Shown here piece by piece: positions 1 through 10,146 of a stretch of 64,000 nucleotides of DNA. The stretch lies in assembly GCA_018816245.1 (NCBI GenBank), contig JAHIVW010000003.1:248001-312000 (forward strand), in the 5' to 3' direction. The stretch is from Nanobdellota archaeon (GTDB taxonomy: Archaea; Aenigmatarchaeota; Aenigmatarchaeia; QMZP01). Below the pieces are notes generated by a model. The model was not told the DNA's origin, made no database searches, and saw only the letters and a program-made list of their open reading frames with translations. The translations under genes were made by a program, and so were the position numbers. Position 1 is the stretch's first letter. Each line of letters opens with the position of its first letter.

Positions 1-104
1 TGATAATACCAGAGTCCGAAGAAAAATCCGCCGATGGTCAAGATGGTCAGGAACATCAGCCAGGAACAGCGTGTCAAAAAATAATCAGAGAATCGCTGCA
101 GCAT
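1..104 (-). CDS. DUF1405-like membrane protein, N-terminal part (runs off window edge)
   Basis: Reverse-strand translation MLQRFSDYFLTRCSWLMFLTILTIGGFFFGLWYY from ATG at 104; hydrophobic, DUF1405-like N-terminus. Confidence 0.45.
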   Translation of the reverse strand, partial: MLQRFSDYFLTRCSWLMFLTILTIGGFFFGLWYY

Positions 105-164
105 AACTCACCCTCGGCATTGCAACATAAATGTTTAAGTCTGAACGGCTCCAAAGAAGGCCCT

Positions 165-830
165 ATGACAATATCGCTCCCAGGAATTGTCTATTTTGGT
201 CACGCGAGTCTCATGTTCAAAGAGGTTGGCAAAGAGAAGAAGACCCTTTTTATTGATCCCTATAACTTGGGAAGGGTCCCGCGCGCGAAAGCAGACTTCG
301 TCTTCATCACCCATCCCCATTATGATCACCTGAGTCCGGATGATCTCAAAAAGGTGATCACAAAGGAGACACTAATCGTTTCTCCGTCAGGTGAGGTTGA
401 CAAGCTGGGCTTACCAAATCCGACGCAGCTCGTTGAACCGAACAAGACGTATATGTTTGGTGACATTACAGTGAAAACGATTCCTGCCTACAATATCAAC
501 CCAGACCGACTCAAATACCATCCCCGTGAGAAAAATTGGGTTGGCTACCTCTTCGAATTCAATGGAAAGAAGATCTACGTTCCCGGGGACACGGACTTTG
601 TTCCTGAGATGAAGGAACTCGGGAACTCGCTTGCGCTTGCTTTCCTGCCTATAGGAAACATCTACACCATGGATGTACTCGAGGCAGTCGCTGCTGCAAA
701 CACTATTCATGCCAAGGTCACGGTCCCGATCCACTACAAGCAGGTTCTGAACGAAAAATCAAAAACAGCGGAACTCCAATTCCAGGAAGGAGTCAAGAGC
801 GAGATCGCGATTCTCAAAGAGTATCGCTGA
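165..830 (+). CDS. MBL-fold metal-dependent hydrolase (UlaG-like)
   Basis: THPHYDHLSPDD metallo-beta-lactamase motif, later VPGDTDF and PIHYK. Confidence 0.87.
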   Translation: MTISLPGIVYFGHASLMFKEVGKEKKTLFIDPYNLGRVPRAKADFVFITHPHYDHLSPDDLKKVITKETLIVSPSGEVDKLGLPNPTQLVEPNKTYMFGDITVKTIPAYNINPDRLKYHPREKNWVGYLFEFNGKKIYVPGDTDFVPEMKELGNSLALAFLPIGNIYTMDVLEAVAAANTIHAKVTVPIHYKQVLNEKSKTAELQFQEGVKSEIAILKEYR

Positions 831-864
831 CGGTTTTATACCCGCACGACCAATGCACAGCACT

Positions 865-935
865 GGCCCTGTGGTGTAATGGCAGCATTAGCGCTTTGGG
901 AGCGCTCGATGGGAGTTCGACTCTCCCCGGGGCCA
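865..935 (+). tRNA. tRNA-Pro (TGG)
   Basis: Acceptor GGCCCTG/CGGGGCC, anticodon loop TTTGGGA, T-arm GTTCGACTC. Confidence 0.9.
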
Positions 936-936
936 T

Positions 937-1077
937 TTAACCGCCAATGCGGAACATCTTCGTACCGCACTTGGGACAGACGCCCTTGGTTGCTGGCTTC
1001 CCGTTCTTGAGGGTCACCTTCTTGGCATCTTTGATCTCTTGCTTCTTCTTACACTTTACACAATATCCTTGAGGCAT
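937..1077 (-). CDS. short zinc-ribbon protein (DUF5679-like), 46 aa
   Basis: MPQGYCVKCKKKQEIKDAKKVTLKNGKPATKGVCPKCGTKMFRIGG*; two CxxC knuckles; below ORF-track length cutoff. Confidence 0.7.
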   Translation of the reverse strand: MPQGYCVKCKKKQEIKDAKKVTLKNGKPATKGVCPKCGTKMFRIGG

Positions 1078-1214
1078 ACACTACTATCGGTGAGACCTGT
1101 TTTTATACGCGATGTTTGGGGGAGAAATTCTTTTTTCCACTTTAAAAGGAATATTTTCCCTTCTTTTCGAATGAAAAAACCTTATATATCTTTTTTCCAA
1201 GAAAGGAGGCTATT

Positions 1215-1424
1215 ATGGCGAAATTACCCCTTGCAACATTTGAAAAGGTCTTGAAGGCCACAGGAAATGTGCGTGTTTCTGATCGTGCCACGCTCGCGTT
1301 TACCGAGGCGATCGCTGAGATTGCTGAGGCGATCGCACGAGATGCAGCACAGCTCGCCCTGCACGCAAACCGCAAAACCATCATGGAACAGGATGTCAAG
1401 CTCGCGTACAAGAAACGCACCTAG
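1215..1424 (+). CDS. archaeal histone
   Basis: 69-aa histone fold MAKLPLATFEKVLKATGNVRVSDRATLAFTEAIAEIAEAIARDA...; TATA-like box and GGAGG upstream. Confidence 0.96.
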   Translation: MAKLPLATFEKVLKATGNVRVSDRATLAFTEAIAEIAEAIARDAAQLALHANRKTIMEQDVKLAYKKRT

Positions 1425-1876
1425 AGCGCGGTGTTCCACGGAACCGTGAAATGGACGATGGAGTAGCTGAGAATACGATCCCCTTTCTGGACGCCCACGA
1501 GCACGGCGAAGGTGTAGTGATCATCCTCAGCAGTGAGCACGGTTGCATAGGTTTCACTCAATCCCTCTCCTCCATCCTTGAACGGCGCGTCCTTGGCCGC
1601 AGGACCGCCTGAATCACGTTCCATTGTATCATCGATGTAGGCGAAGACATGTGTTGAGACCTTTGTCACAGGGTCATCAGTGGTCACAAGGTAGGTGATA
1701 TTGAGCTCATAACCTTCCTGTGTAATGCCTGTGATCGATACGTGCGCACCGTCACGCGTATAGACTGCAGTATAGGGGAGGGTTGTGGTCCAGTTCGCGA
1801 TTGCAGCCCAGCTGAGGCCTGCCAACACAAGGAGCAACACAACAAGGACGATCACTGGTCGAAGGTTCATACGCAT
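1421..1876 (-). CDS. membrane-anchored extracytoplasmic protein, unknown function
   Basis: N-terminal hydrophobic helix MRMNLRPVIVLVVLLLVLAGLSWAAIA then soluble domain. Confidence 0.5.
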   Translation of the reverse strand: MRMNLRPVIVLVVLLLVLAGLSWAAIANWTTTLPYTAVYTRDGAHVSITGITQEGYELNITYLVTTDDPVTKVSTHVFAYIDDTMERDSGGPAAKDAPFKDGGEGLSETYATVLTAEDDHYTFAVLVGVQKGDRILSYSIVHFTVPWNTAL

Positions 1877-1901
1877 TCTAGCAGGGGAAGCATAAAAAAG
1901 C

Positions 1902-2687
1902 TTACCATGAATGCCGGGCGAGCTTCCCTGACCGGCGAGCATACTGGAAGATGAAAAAGTAGAGCGGCACGCCCACAAGCAGGTAGCCAAGACCAACAAG
2001 TCCCTGGTACAGGAACAAGATCCCGGAGACTGTTCCCGTTGCGATCAACTGTTGAATCGCAGCAAAGGTGTAGGTGAACGGCATGATGCTCGCGAGTTCG
2101 TGGAGACCTGGTGGGAAGGTAGAAATTGGGTAGAAGGGCCCGGAGAGTAGAACGAACACGAGGATCGCTGACCAAGCAATAAAACCGTATTCCTTCCCGA
2201 GTGCGAGAATGATTGCTCCCAGCATGATGGCAACACCGACTGCGGCAACAATCGAGAGACCGGTCAGCACGATCAATGCTGAGAGTGCAGTTGCAATAAG
2301 GACAACACCGAACACGAAATAGCTGACTGCAAACATAATGCTAGTAAGGATGCCAGCAGTGATGAGCGACGTGATAATTCGTGCAAAAAGATATTCTCCT
2401 TCACGGATCCCGGAGAGAAGTAAGCCGAGAAAGCTCCCGCTCCACGAATCAGACATCATGGAAATGTTGACTGCGTGTTGCGTTGTTGACACGAGGCTGA
2501 TGAACACGTTTGCCAGGAAGACGAGGATGCCTGCCTGAAGGGCAAACTCCTGTGCATACAAGGTGAACATGCCCCACATGGCGAGCGTGACCAAGGGGAA
2601 ATAGTAGTATTCGATCATCATGAACTTGGCACGATACATCACCAGGAAATCACGGCGCATGAGCGCGAGGATGCGGTAGAATTTCAT
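1902..2687 (-). CDS. ABC-2 type transporter permease
   Basis: Multi-TM protein overlapping the ABC ATPase gene by ATGA. Confidence 0.85.
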   Translation of the reverse strand: MKFYRILALMRRDFLVMYRAKFMMIEYYYFPLVTLAMWGMFTLYAQEFALQAGILVFLANVFISLVSTTQHAVNISMMSDSWSGSFLGLLLSGIREGEYLFARIITSLITAGILTSIMFAVSYFVFGVVLIATALSALIVLTGLSIVAAVGVAIMLGAIILALGKEYGFIAWSAILVFVLLSGPFYPISTFPPGLHELASIMPFTYTFAAIQQLIATGTVSGILFLYQGLVGLGYLLVGVPLYFFIFQYARRSGKLARHSW

Positions 2688-3652
2688 CGTTCTCGACCTC
2701 CTCCGGTGCCAGCTTCGGGGTCATCCTCTTCGACCTTCTCCCCGAGGACCCGGATGAAATAATCTTCAAGTGACGGTTCAATGGTGTTCACCTTCACGAA
2801 CTTGAAGCCGTGTGCAACGAGTTTTGCAAGCATCCGACCGACATCGTTTTTGTCTGTCAATGATTTGGTGATGATTTTTCCTTTGGTAGTGAAACCCAAC
2901 TCCTTGAGGATGCGGCGGTTTTTGAGTGCGACAAGGGTCACCTCAAGGGTGAACGACAAGAAATGTTTTTGTTTCACTTCTGCAACAGATCCGCTGTCGA
3001 CGATGCGCCCCTTGTTGATGAAGGCAATCCGGTCCGCAAGTTCCTCGACTTCCCGCATGTAGTGGCTTGTTAGCAGGATCGTAACCCCATACTGGTTGCT
3101 GATTCGTTTGATTTCTTTTCGCGTCAGCACACTGATGTGTGGATCAAGTCCCAAGGTTGGTTCATCGAACAAGACGGTCTTCGGATGGTTGAGCAGGGCT
3201 TTTGCAAACACCAAGCGCATGCGTTCGCCTGTTGACAAGACAAGCACACGTTTGTTCATGAACGATTGCATATCAAAGAACGCAATGAGTTCTGCAATGC
3301 GTTTCTTTCTCTTGTCTTTCGAAAGACCGTAAATCCTCCCAAAGAAATCAAGCGTGTCTGATGCAAGCAAGGACCAGTGGAACTTAATGTCTGGGGAGAC
3401 GAAGTTCACGTCCGTCAGTACCTGACTGTCTGTTGAGAGGCGTCCGTTAATTCGAGCGGTCCCGCTGTCTGGTTCAAGGATACCGGCGATAATCTGCAGC
3501 AAGGTCGTCTTCCCGGCACCATTCGGACCGAGCAGGCCGAAGATCTCGCCTTGTTTTACCTGCAGGGAGACGTCCTGCAGGGCGTGGACGATCTTCTTTC
3601 GTTCTTTGTACTGTTTTGACACGTGCCGGACGTCAATGGGATACATCTCCAT
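2684..3652 (-). CDS. ABC transporter ATP-binding protein
   Basis: Walker A GPNGAGKT, signature LSTGERMR, Walker B VLFDEPTLGLDP. Confidence 0.92.
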   Translation of the reverse strand: MEMYPIDVRHVSKQYKERKKIVHALQDVSLQVKQGEIFGLLGPNGAGKTTLLQIIAGILEPDSGTARINGRLSTDSQVLTDVNFVSPDIKFHWSLLASDTLDFFGRIYGLSKDKRKKRIAELIAFFDMQSFMNKRVLVLSTGERMRLVFAKALLNHPKTVLFDEPTLGLDPHISVLTRKEIKRISNQYGVTILLTSHYMREVEELADRIAFINKGRIVDSGSVAEVKQKHFLSFTLEVTLVALKNRRILKELGFTTKGKIITKSLTDKNDVGRMLAKLVAHGFKFVKVNTIEPSLEDYFIRVLGEKVEEDDPEAGTGGGRER

Positions 3653-3708
3653 ATTTGGTCCGGGGACTGATAAAACAGTATATAAACGCAGAGAGTAATA
3701 CAAAGCAT

Positions 3709-3798
3709 ATGCCAAGTGGGAGAAAACGCAAGCGGAAGAAAATGAAGACGCATAAGCTGAAGAAGCGCCGACGAAAGATGCGTCATCGCAGCAAATAG
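3709..3798 (+). CDS. 29-aa very basic ribosomal-like protein (COX24/AURKAIP1-like; C-terminus also eL41-like)
   Basis: MPSGRKRKRKKMKTHKLKKRRRKMRHRSK; TATA-like tatataaa about 30 nt upstream of ATG. Confidence 0.7.
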   Translation: MPSGRKRKRKKMKTHKLKKRRRKMRHRSK

Positions 3799-3804
3799 GT
3801 GACT

Positions 3805-4068
3805 ATGCTTTCAGATACCAACAAGGCACGGGTTTCTGTTCTTGTGCATGCGCTTGTTGGCGTTGGTGTCGGCTATGCCTCTCTCTTTGTTGGCCGCGCT
3901 CTCTTTGCGTTCATTCTCATGATTATCGCGATGTTGGTGATGGGACGCATTGCCGAGCGGACCTTTGCAAAAGGTAAGGGTCGCAGTTGGTGGCTGGCGA
4001 ACGGCGCGCTGGTCCTGGGCTTTCTGTGGTTTTTGAGTTGGGTCCTGTTCCTGAACGTGGGAGTATGA
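3805..4068 (+). CDS. small membrane protein, unknown
   Basis: Three hydrophobic segments; downstream PIN gene start overlaps its stop. Confidence 0.55.
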   Translation: MLSDTNKARVSVLVHALVGVGVGYASLFVGRALFAFILMIIAMLVMGRIAERTFAKGKGRSWWLANGALVLGFLWFLSWVLFLNVGV

Positions 4069-4451
4069 AATTCCTCCTTGACACAAACTTCCTGATGATT
4101 CCAGGACGGTTCAAAGTTGATGTGATTACTGAACTGCGACAGTTTGAGGGGGAACGGGAACTGTACACAATTGATTTAGTTGTTGAGGAGCTGGAGCGGC
4201 TCGCGGACGGGACGTCCAAGGATGCACGGTGCGCGGCACTGGCGCTGCACCTCATTCAGCTGTACAAGATCGAGGTCATCCAAACACAGGGTCAGAACGC
4301 TGATGACGAACTGCTCCAGGCAGCACAACATCACCAAGTAGTTGTGTGCACGCAGGATGCGCCGTTGCAGAAGCGATTAACCGAGCTGAAGCTTCCCTTT
4401 GTCCATCTCCGACAGAAGCGCACCTTGGTGTTGGAAAACTACCCAACGTAG
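4065..4451 (+). CDS. PIN-domain nuclease (FCF1/VapC-like)
   Basis: [11 protein letters not shown]...VVEELERL...DDELLQAA...VVCTQD. Confidence 0.82.
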   Translation: MKFLLDTNFLMIPGRFKVDVITELRQFEGERELYTIDLVVEELERLADGTSKDARCAALALHLIQLYKIEVIQTQGQNADDELLQAAQHHQVVVCTQDAPLQKRLTELKLPFVHLRQKRTLVLENYPT

Positions 4452-7400
4452 CTCATTTCCTTTGCTTTCTTCCGCGGCTCAATGTCAACTTCCTTGAGCT
4501 TGCCGCTGATCTGATCGTAGAACTTCAGGACATCCGGAGTGACGGAGGGTCTGACTTCTTGCTTCGCTGCTTCCAGATGTTTTTTGTTGACCTGTTTGAC
4601 ATCAAAGCTTTCCCGGAGAGCTTGCAGTCCTGCTTCCCGGATCAATGCTTCAATGTCTGCACCCGTGTAGTTTTCGAGTTCTTGTGCCAGGGATTTGAGA
4701 TCAATATCTTTGGCAAGTGGCATGTTCCGCGTGTGGATCTTGAGGATCTCGAGCCGGGCTGCTTCGTCAGGAACCGGGACCAGTACTTGCCGATCGAATC
4801 GTCCTGGACGCAGGAGTGCCGGATCAATGATGTCAGGGCGGTTGGTTGCCGCGATGACAACAACATCGTGGAGTTCTTCAAGACCAGACATCTCTGTCAG
4901 GATTTGTGAAACAACGTTTTCCGAGACATGGCTTCCGGTTCCAAGACCGCGACGCGGAGCGACAGCATCGATTTCATCAAAGAAAATAATTGCAGGCGCG
5001 ACTTGTTTTGCGCGACGGAAGATTTCTCTGATTTTCCGTTCTGATTCACCGACCCATTTCGTGAACACTTCCGGTCCTTTCACGGAAATGAAGTTGGCAC
5101 CAGCTTCGTTCGCTGCTGCTTTCGCGAGCATTGTCTTTCCGGTTCCCGGCGGACCGAACAAGAGGATGCCGGTTGCCGGCTGGATGCCGATGCGCTTGAA
5201 TGCTGCTTTGTGCATCAACGGCCATTCAATCATTTCACGAAGCTTTTCTTTCACATCATGCAAGCCGCCGACATCCTTCCAAGTCACGTTCGGAATCTCG
5301 ATCATAACTTCGCGCATGGCACTTGGTTCGACCATCTTCCAGGCTTCATTGAAATCAGCTTTGGTCACCCGGAGTTTTTCCAGGGTTTCCGGAGGAATCT
5401 CTGCTGTCTTCTTCCAAGAAATTTCTGGAAGATTCCGCCGGAGCGCGGCCATAGCTGCCTCTTTGGCAAGGGCCTCAAGGTCAGCGCCGACGAAGCCGTA
5501 GGTTTTCTGTGCAATGCCGTTGAGATCAACATCATCAGTGAGTGGCATGTTCCGCGTGTGGATCTGCAAGATTTCTTTTCTTCCCTTTTGGTCCGGCACG
5601 CCGATTTCGATCTCACGGTCAAACCGGCCAGGACGGCGAAGCGCTGGATCAATGGCGTTTTCTCGGTTGGTTGCCGCAATCACGATGACTTTCCCACGAG
5701 ATTTCAACCCGTCCATCAACGTGAGAATCTGGGACACCACACGACGTTCAACTTCGCCGGACACTTCTTCCCGCTTCGGCGCAATGGCGTCAATTTCGTC
5801 GATGAAAATAATCGAGGGTGCGTTTTTTTCTGCTTCTTCGAAAACCTTTCTTAAATTTGCCTCACTTTGACCATACCATTTACTATTATGTAGCGGCAAC
5901 ATTGGAAGACCACCAATAAAGTTGGCGTGCTTCTTGATGCCAAAGTCGTAGAGGGTGTTGTTTTCTTTCGGAGTGATTGTCGCGATTTTCGTGAACGTGA
6001 TGTCTGCATCGGCCAGTTTCTCGAGGTGCGCAAGCTCGGCTTCCTTCGCAAACGGCTTCATCAATGTGAGGATCTCTTTGAGTTTCCGGCGGGTGAGGGG
6101 TTTTCTACCAGAAAGGTACGGTTCGATTGACGACTCCTTCAATTCCTTACCGTACCGCATCCCTGCTTTCAGTTTTAGTGTTTTGAGGACAGGGGCAACT
6201 GGAATCATGTCCTCACCAAGCGCTTTCCCGGAGAGCTTTCCTCTCAGGGGGCGATTCGAGTATGGGAAGATCTTTTTATAGAATGCTTCCCGTCCGTCAT
6301 TTCCTTGGACAACCAAGGCCCACATCATGCTGAGCGGCGTTTTCCACGGGGTGACCTTTGCCGGGATGCCAATGAGCTGCAACGCGCCGCCCATCTGTTT
6401 GAGGAAGTTCTGGTGTGCGCTATAGAGACGTGGCGTTGGATAATTGTTTCCGACACTGACTGTTCCGTCTCCGTCGAAATAGCCGGACACAAACGCCGCG
6501 ATGTTGTCGTCTCCTGCGGAATACACATATGCAGGAACATCGAGATTCTTCTTTTTTCCAAGTGGAAGATTGCACACCATGTTTAAGAAATGAGCAAGGG
6601 CTTCAGAGTACACGAACACACGCATCCCATCATTATCTTTGATACGCGATGCGTCGATACCGAAATAGTCCGTGAAGTACTGTTTCATTTCCTCACGATA
6701 CGCCGGATTTGTATTCGAGAAGCACACTTCGTCCATACGAGCGGTAATCGAGCCCTCGGCGAACATCGAACCAAGGAACCGCATGAACTCGGGCGTCAGT
6801 TCTCTGACAGGTTTTATCCACTTCGCGCGCGCTCGATTTGATTTAATTCTGGCGAATTTTATCGCTTCCGTCTGCTTCTCAATTTCGTCGAGGCTCATTG
6901 ATTGTTTTGCATCAGCGAGACGAACCGTGTCGCCGTTGAGTTTCAAGAACGTTGTCGTTGGATCGAGCTTGTTTGCCCAGCCAATTGATTTGGTTCCAGT
7001 GAAGTGAAGCTGTGAAACGGATGCAACATGATTGCCCTCCTGTAGCTGGTCAGCGCGGATCCACTCGACCTTCCCGTCATCACCGAGGACCGCAAGCGGC
7101 TGGTTTTTCGAGACGAGAAGTACTGTCCCCTCTTCTGTTGTGATCTCGAGGCTTTCTTTCACTTTGAGTTTTGTCGCTTCGGTAATCGAGTCGTTTCCGA
7201 TTTTGAGGTCGGGATCCATCGAAAAGACCCCGATACCTTTCGTTGTCACAGTTGTACGATTCTTTGTTCTCTCGGCAACCGCGCCCTGGGCCTTTGCCAA
7301 TTCGTACAGCTCTTCGGCCGTTCTCAGGCCGGTGTGTGTAAGGATCGGCGTTTCCGGCCCTACACACATGACTTCTGGACCGTTGATCACTGAGAAGTTC

Positions 7401-8194
7401 GCCTCTGCTTCGTTTGCCACTGCCTTCGCCAAGAGCGTTTTTCCCGTGCCTGGCGGGCCGTACAACAGCACGCCTTTCGGTGGTTCAATTCCTAACCGGG
7501 TAAAGAGCTGCGGATGTCGCAACGGGAGCTCCACCATTTCGCGGATCTTCTTCATCTCGTCGCCGAGGCCGCCGATGTCTTCGTACGTCAGCGTCGGGAT
7601 GGTCTTCTCTTCAATATCAACTGCTTCTGGTCGCAGCTCGATCTGCGTGTCTTCGGTCACCCGAACGATTCCTTCTGGAGCTGTGTTCACCACAATGAAT
7701 TTGATTTCGCCGGGAATGGGAGTGAAAAATATTTCCTCGATGTTCATCCCGAAAAACTCGTCAAAGGGTGAGCCGCGTCGCTGTTTCACGACCGGAAACG
7801 GGGTGATAATATCACGCTTTGAAACAGGACGCATGAACAGATTTCGTTTCAGCAGTTCCGGATTCATCTGCACCACCACGCCTTTTTGTGCGGGTGCAAG
7901 GACAATGCGTTTTGCAGCTTCAACCTTTGGCTTTGACACGCGGATGGTTTCTCCGACACCAATGCCAGCATTGCGCCGGGTGATGCCGTCCATCCGAATA
8001 ATATTCAAGCCAATGTCAGCCGGGTAGGCACGAACGGCAATAGCGCCGGACTTGCGCGATCCCTGCACTTCAATGACATCGCCTTCCCGAACGCCAAGCG
8101 CGTTCATAGTCTTGGTGTCAATGCGGACAATGCCGCGGCCGAATTCTTCCCGGTTGGTCAGTTCGCCAACCTTTAACATGACCGGTTCTGTCAT
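4439..8194 (-). CDS. CDC48/VCP-family AAA+ ATPase, intein-containing
   Basis: N-terminal CDC48 domain, two AAA modules ([34 protein letters not shown]), extein about 757 aa after removing intein. Confidence 0.96.
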   Translation of the reverse strand: MTEPVMLKVGELTNREEFGRGIVRIDTKTMNALGVREGDVIEVQGSRKSGAIAVRAYPADIGLNIIRMDGITRRNAGIGVGETIRVSKPKVEAAKRIVLAPAQKGVVVQMNPELLKRNLFMRPVSKRDIITPFPVVKQRRGSPFDEFFGMNIEEIFFTPIPGEIKFIVVNTAPEGIVRVTEDTQIELRPEAVDIEEKTIPTLTYEDIGGLGDEMKKIREMVELPLRHPQLFTRLGIEPPKGVLLYGPPGTGKTLLAKAVANEAEANFSVINGPEVMCVGPETPILTHTGLRTAEELYELAKAQGAVAERTKNRTTVTTKGIGVFSMDPDLKIGNDSITEATKLKVKESLEITTEEGTVLLVSKNQPLAVLGDDGKVEWIRADQLQEGNHVASVSQLHFTGTKSIGWANKLDPTTTFLKLNGDTVRLADAKQSMSLDEIEKQTEAIKFARIKSNRARAKWIKPVRELTPEFMRFLGSMFAEGSITARMDEVCFSNTNPAYREEMKQYFTDYFGIDASRIKDNDGMRVFVYSEALAHFLNMVCNLPLGKKKNLDVPAYVYSAGDDNIAAFVSGYFDGDGTVSVGNNYPTPRLYSAHQNFLKQMGGALQLIGIPAKVTPWKTPLSMMWALVVQGNDGREAFYKKIFPYSNRPLRGKLSGKALGEDMIPVAPVLKTLKLKAGMRYGKELKESSIEPYLSGRKPLTRRKLKEILTLMKPFAKEAELAHLEKLADADITFTKIATITPKENNTLYDFGIKKHANFIGGLPMLPLHNSKWYGQSEANLRKVFEEAEKNAPSIIFIDEIDAIAPKREEVSGEVERRVVSQILTLMDGLKSRGKVIVIAATNRENAIDPALRRPGRFDREIEIGVPDQKGRKEILQIHTRNMPLTDDVDLNGIAQKTYGFVGADLEALAKEAAMAALRRNLPEISWKKTAEIPPETLEKLRVTKADFNEAWKMVEPSAMREVMIEIPNVTWKDVGGLHDVKEKLREMIEWPLMHKAAFKRIGIQPATGILLFGPPGTGKTMLAKAAANEAGANFISVKGPEVFTKWVGESERKIREIFRRAKQVAPAIIFFDEIDAVAPRRGLGTGSHVSENVVSQILTEMSGLEELHDVVVIAATNRPDIIDPALLRPGRFDRQVLVPVPDEAARLEILKIHTRNMPLAKDIDLKSLAQELENYTGADIEALIREAGLQALRESFDVKQVNKKHLEAAKQEVRPSVTPDVLKFYDQISGKLKEVDIEPRKKAKEMSYVG
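5885..7366 (-). other. intein in CDC48 D1 domain, with LAGLIDADG endonuclease
   Basis: Insertion between GPEVM and SKWYGQSE; starts [13 protein letters not shown], ends MLPLHN with +1 Ser; [11 protein letters not shown] and [12 protein letters not shown] motifs; 494 aa. Confidence 0.93.
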
Positions 8195-8221
8195 AGTGAT
8201 ACTCCTTATGATTGTTCCTAC

Positions 8222-8446
8222 TTATTCTTCCACGACGTGCGGTCGCATGCGGACCACAATTGAGTGGCGGGTCTTGATGACCTCGATTGTTGGTTCGTGC
8301 CGGACGATCTGGATGATCTGGAGGTACCGGCGGACCGTGATGTTGTGCATCCCGGTCTCATGGGCCAGCTCGTTCACCGAGAACGGGCGGCCTGACTCAA
8401 GGGCCCTAAACATGGCCTCGATGATTTTGATGGGATCTTTTCTCAT
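8222..8446 (-). CDS. small winged-helix DNA-binding protein
   Basis: MRKDPIKIIEAMFRALESGRPFSVNELAHETGMHNITVRRYLQIIQIV HTH pattern. Confidence 0.55.
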   Translation of the reverse strand: MRKDPIKIIEAMFRALESGRPFSVNELAHETGMHNITVRRYLQIIQIVRHEPTIEVIKTRHSIVVRMRPHVVEE

Positions 8447-8486
8447 TCTGACCTCCGGAGGTCCCAGGCGCCTGGGAAAGGAGGGA

Positions 8487-8786
8487 CTATCCGATATAGC
8501 GTAAGTCTTCGGGAGCTGGCTCGTAGGTAGGGGGCTGTTGGAAGTGTTCAACGAGGGTGTACCAGTCGGTCTTGCCGTCGTTTTCTTTGCGGAGGTAGCC
8601 CTTTTCCTCGAGCTCTTGGAGGAGGTGGATCATGTCGTGGGGATTGGTGCCGATGGCTCGCATGAGCTGCTGCTGGGTGAAGAGCTTGCCCGAGTGTTCG
8701 GTGAGGTAGCGTAAGAGCCGCATGGTCTCGGAATCCTCCTGTTCTTCACTTTCTTCGTCTTCGAAGAGCACGTTGATCACCTCCAT
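8487..8786 (-). CDS. winged-helix DNA-binding protein
   Basis: LLRYLTEHSGKLFTQQQLMRAIGTNPHDMIHLLQELEEKGYL. Confidence 0.6.
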   Translation of the reverse strand: MEVINVLFEDEESEEQEDSETMRLLRYLTEHSGKLFTQQQLMRAIGTNPHDMIHLLQELEEKGYLRKENDGKTDWYTLVEHFQQPPTYEPAPEDLRYIG

Positions 8787-9002
8787 GAAAGGTTTGTATA
8801 CTTTATTATATAGACCTGTATTATGGAGCGTAATCTTTAAATAGCTGACGGTCGGGGGGGGCTTTGTGTCAAATGTAGCTTTTGTGTCAAAAGTCTGATT
8901 TCTGTGTCGGAAGTAGTCAAGATACAAGAAATGTATACTCGAGTATAGGCATGTTATAAATAACGTCTCAAACATACCGTCTCCGACATAGGAGGTGATT
9001 GA

Positions 9003-9200
9003 ATGAACGTTATGTGTTCGGAGTGCCGAGATCCTGACAATCCAGTTATGGGATTTACTAAGAAAGATGAATACTTTGAATTCATTTGTGGGATCTGCTT
9101 CGATGTCCAAGAGAAAGAGAAAAGACCTACGACATCAAGGAAGCCACCAGCAGAAGAGCTTGCCAATCTCCCTAAATTTACTACTCTTATCAAATTGTAA
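9003..9200 (+). CDS. small Cys-rich zinc-binding protein, unknown
   Basis: MCSEC...FICGIC paired CxxC; RBS-like AGGAGG upstream. Confidence 0.5.
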   Translation: MNVMCSECRDPDNPVMGFTKKDEYFEFICGICFDVQEKEKRPTTSRKPPAEELANLPKFTTLIKL

Positions 9201-9356
9201 TTTTCCATTATAGTGCCAAGGAGGATCAGCATATATTATGTCAAACTTTCTATTCGGCAGCTTAGGATAAAGACTTGGTAATGGATTTTGTTTTGTTCGT
9301 TTTTTAACATCTTCATTATAGATAGAATATCCAGTTATCATATTTTTTCTATTCAT
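9135..9356 (-). pseudogene. N-terminal fragment of MT-A70/DPPW-type adenine DNA methyltransferase
   Basis: KFDIIYADPPWHYNGKLQFDKSSK catalytic DPPW motif, then ends at 73 aa. Confidence 0.6.
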
Positions 9357-9426
9357 TTTGGCTTTGTGTCATATATACCTAAATTTGCCTACTTTTGGCA
9401 CAAGAAGGAAACTTTTGACACAGAGG

Positions 9427-9798
9427 TCAAGATTTGGTTTTTTCAGAGATGTATTCAATGGCCATTTCATAATCCATAGAGTTAAAACAGCGCCTCGAAC
9501 TGCTACGTCCCATAGGCTCATGACCGATGCATAGAAGAGTTCCTTTTCCTTCTTTCAACTCTTTGTGATAGAGCTCATTCAATATTATGTAGATTTCAAA
9601 ACCACCTTCTTTGCACGCGGTGTTAGAGCATTGTATCATAGAACGGAAATCGTTCTTACTGAGTCTTGTGTTGTATTTTTCATAACGGTGCTCGTTTGCT
9701 TTCAAAACAATATTCTTGATTCTTGGATAGGCTTTTGAAAAGGTATCGTAAGAGGGTCCTGCGAAGACTCTCTTGGACGGGTCGAATGTGGTTCCCAT
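9427..9798 (-). CDS. hypothetical protein
   Basis: 123-aa open frame with plausible amino-acid composition only. Confidence 0.35.
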   Translation of the reverse strand: MGTTFDPSKRVFAGPSYDTFSKAYPRIKNIVLKANEHRYEKYNTRLSKNDFRSMIQCSNTACKEGGFEIYIILNELYHKELKEGKGTLLCIGHEPMGRSSSRRCFNSMDYEMAIEYISEKTKS

Positions 9799-9820
9799 GA
9801 GAATGTCCTAATGTACAGGT

Positions 9821-10045
9821 TTAAATTGGCAAGTTCCTGTCCTTCAGTTCGCACATCTCCTGTATCAAGACACAGATGTTGTGGCACAGGATTTTCAGCA
9901 ATACCTCGTTGTATTGGGCTGTTTTGGTTTTGCTCTTTACCGAGTCCCCAAACTTGGTCTTCACCATGTGGAACACGGTTTCCACATTGGAACGCTTATG
10001 GTAGTGGGCGAGGAACTTCTCCCGATTGAACACTTCCCGAAGCAC
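9821..10045 (-). pseudogene. C-terminal fragment of DDE transposase
   Basis: HKRSNVETVFHMVKTKFGDSVKSKTKTAQYNEVLLKILCHNICVLIQEM typical transposase C-terminal block; no N-terminal part nearby. Confidence 0.72.
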
Positions 10046-10146
10046 TTCAAACCCCCGCTTTGCTATTTAAAATAGTCTTTTAAAACTTCGGGCTCACGTT
10101 TTGAGCAGAGCGCCATAGAGCGCAGAATCACAAAGGGGTGATAACC

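Noticed and set aside
4695-5854. Long plus-strand ORFs (268 and 214 aa) opposite CDC48
   Set aside because: Antisense shadows of a strongly conserved AAA ATPase; Ser/Arg-rich composition, no motifs
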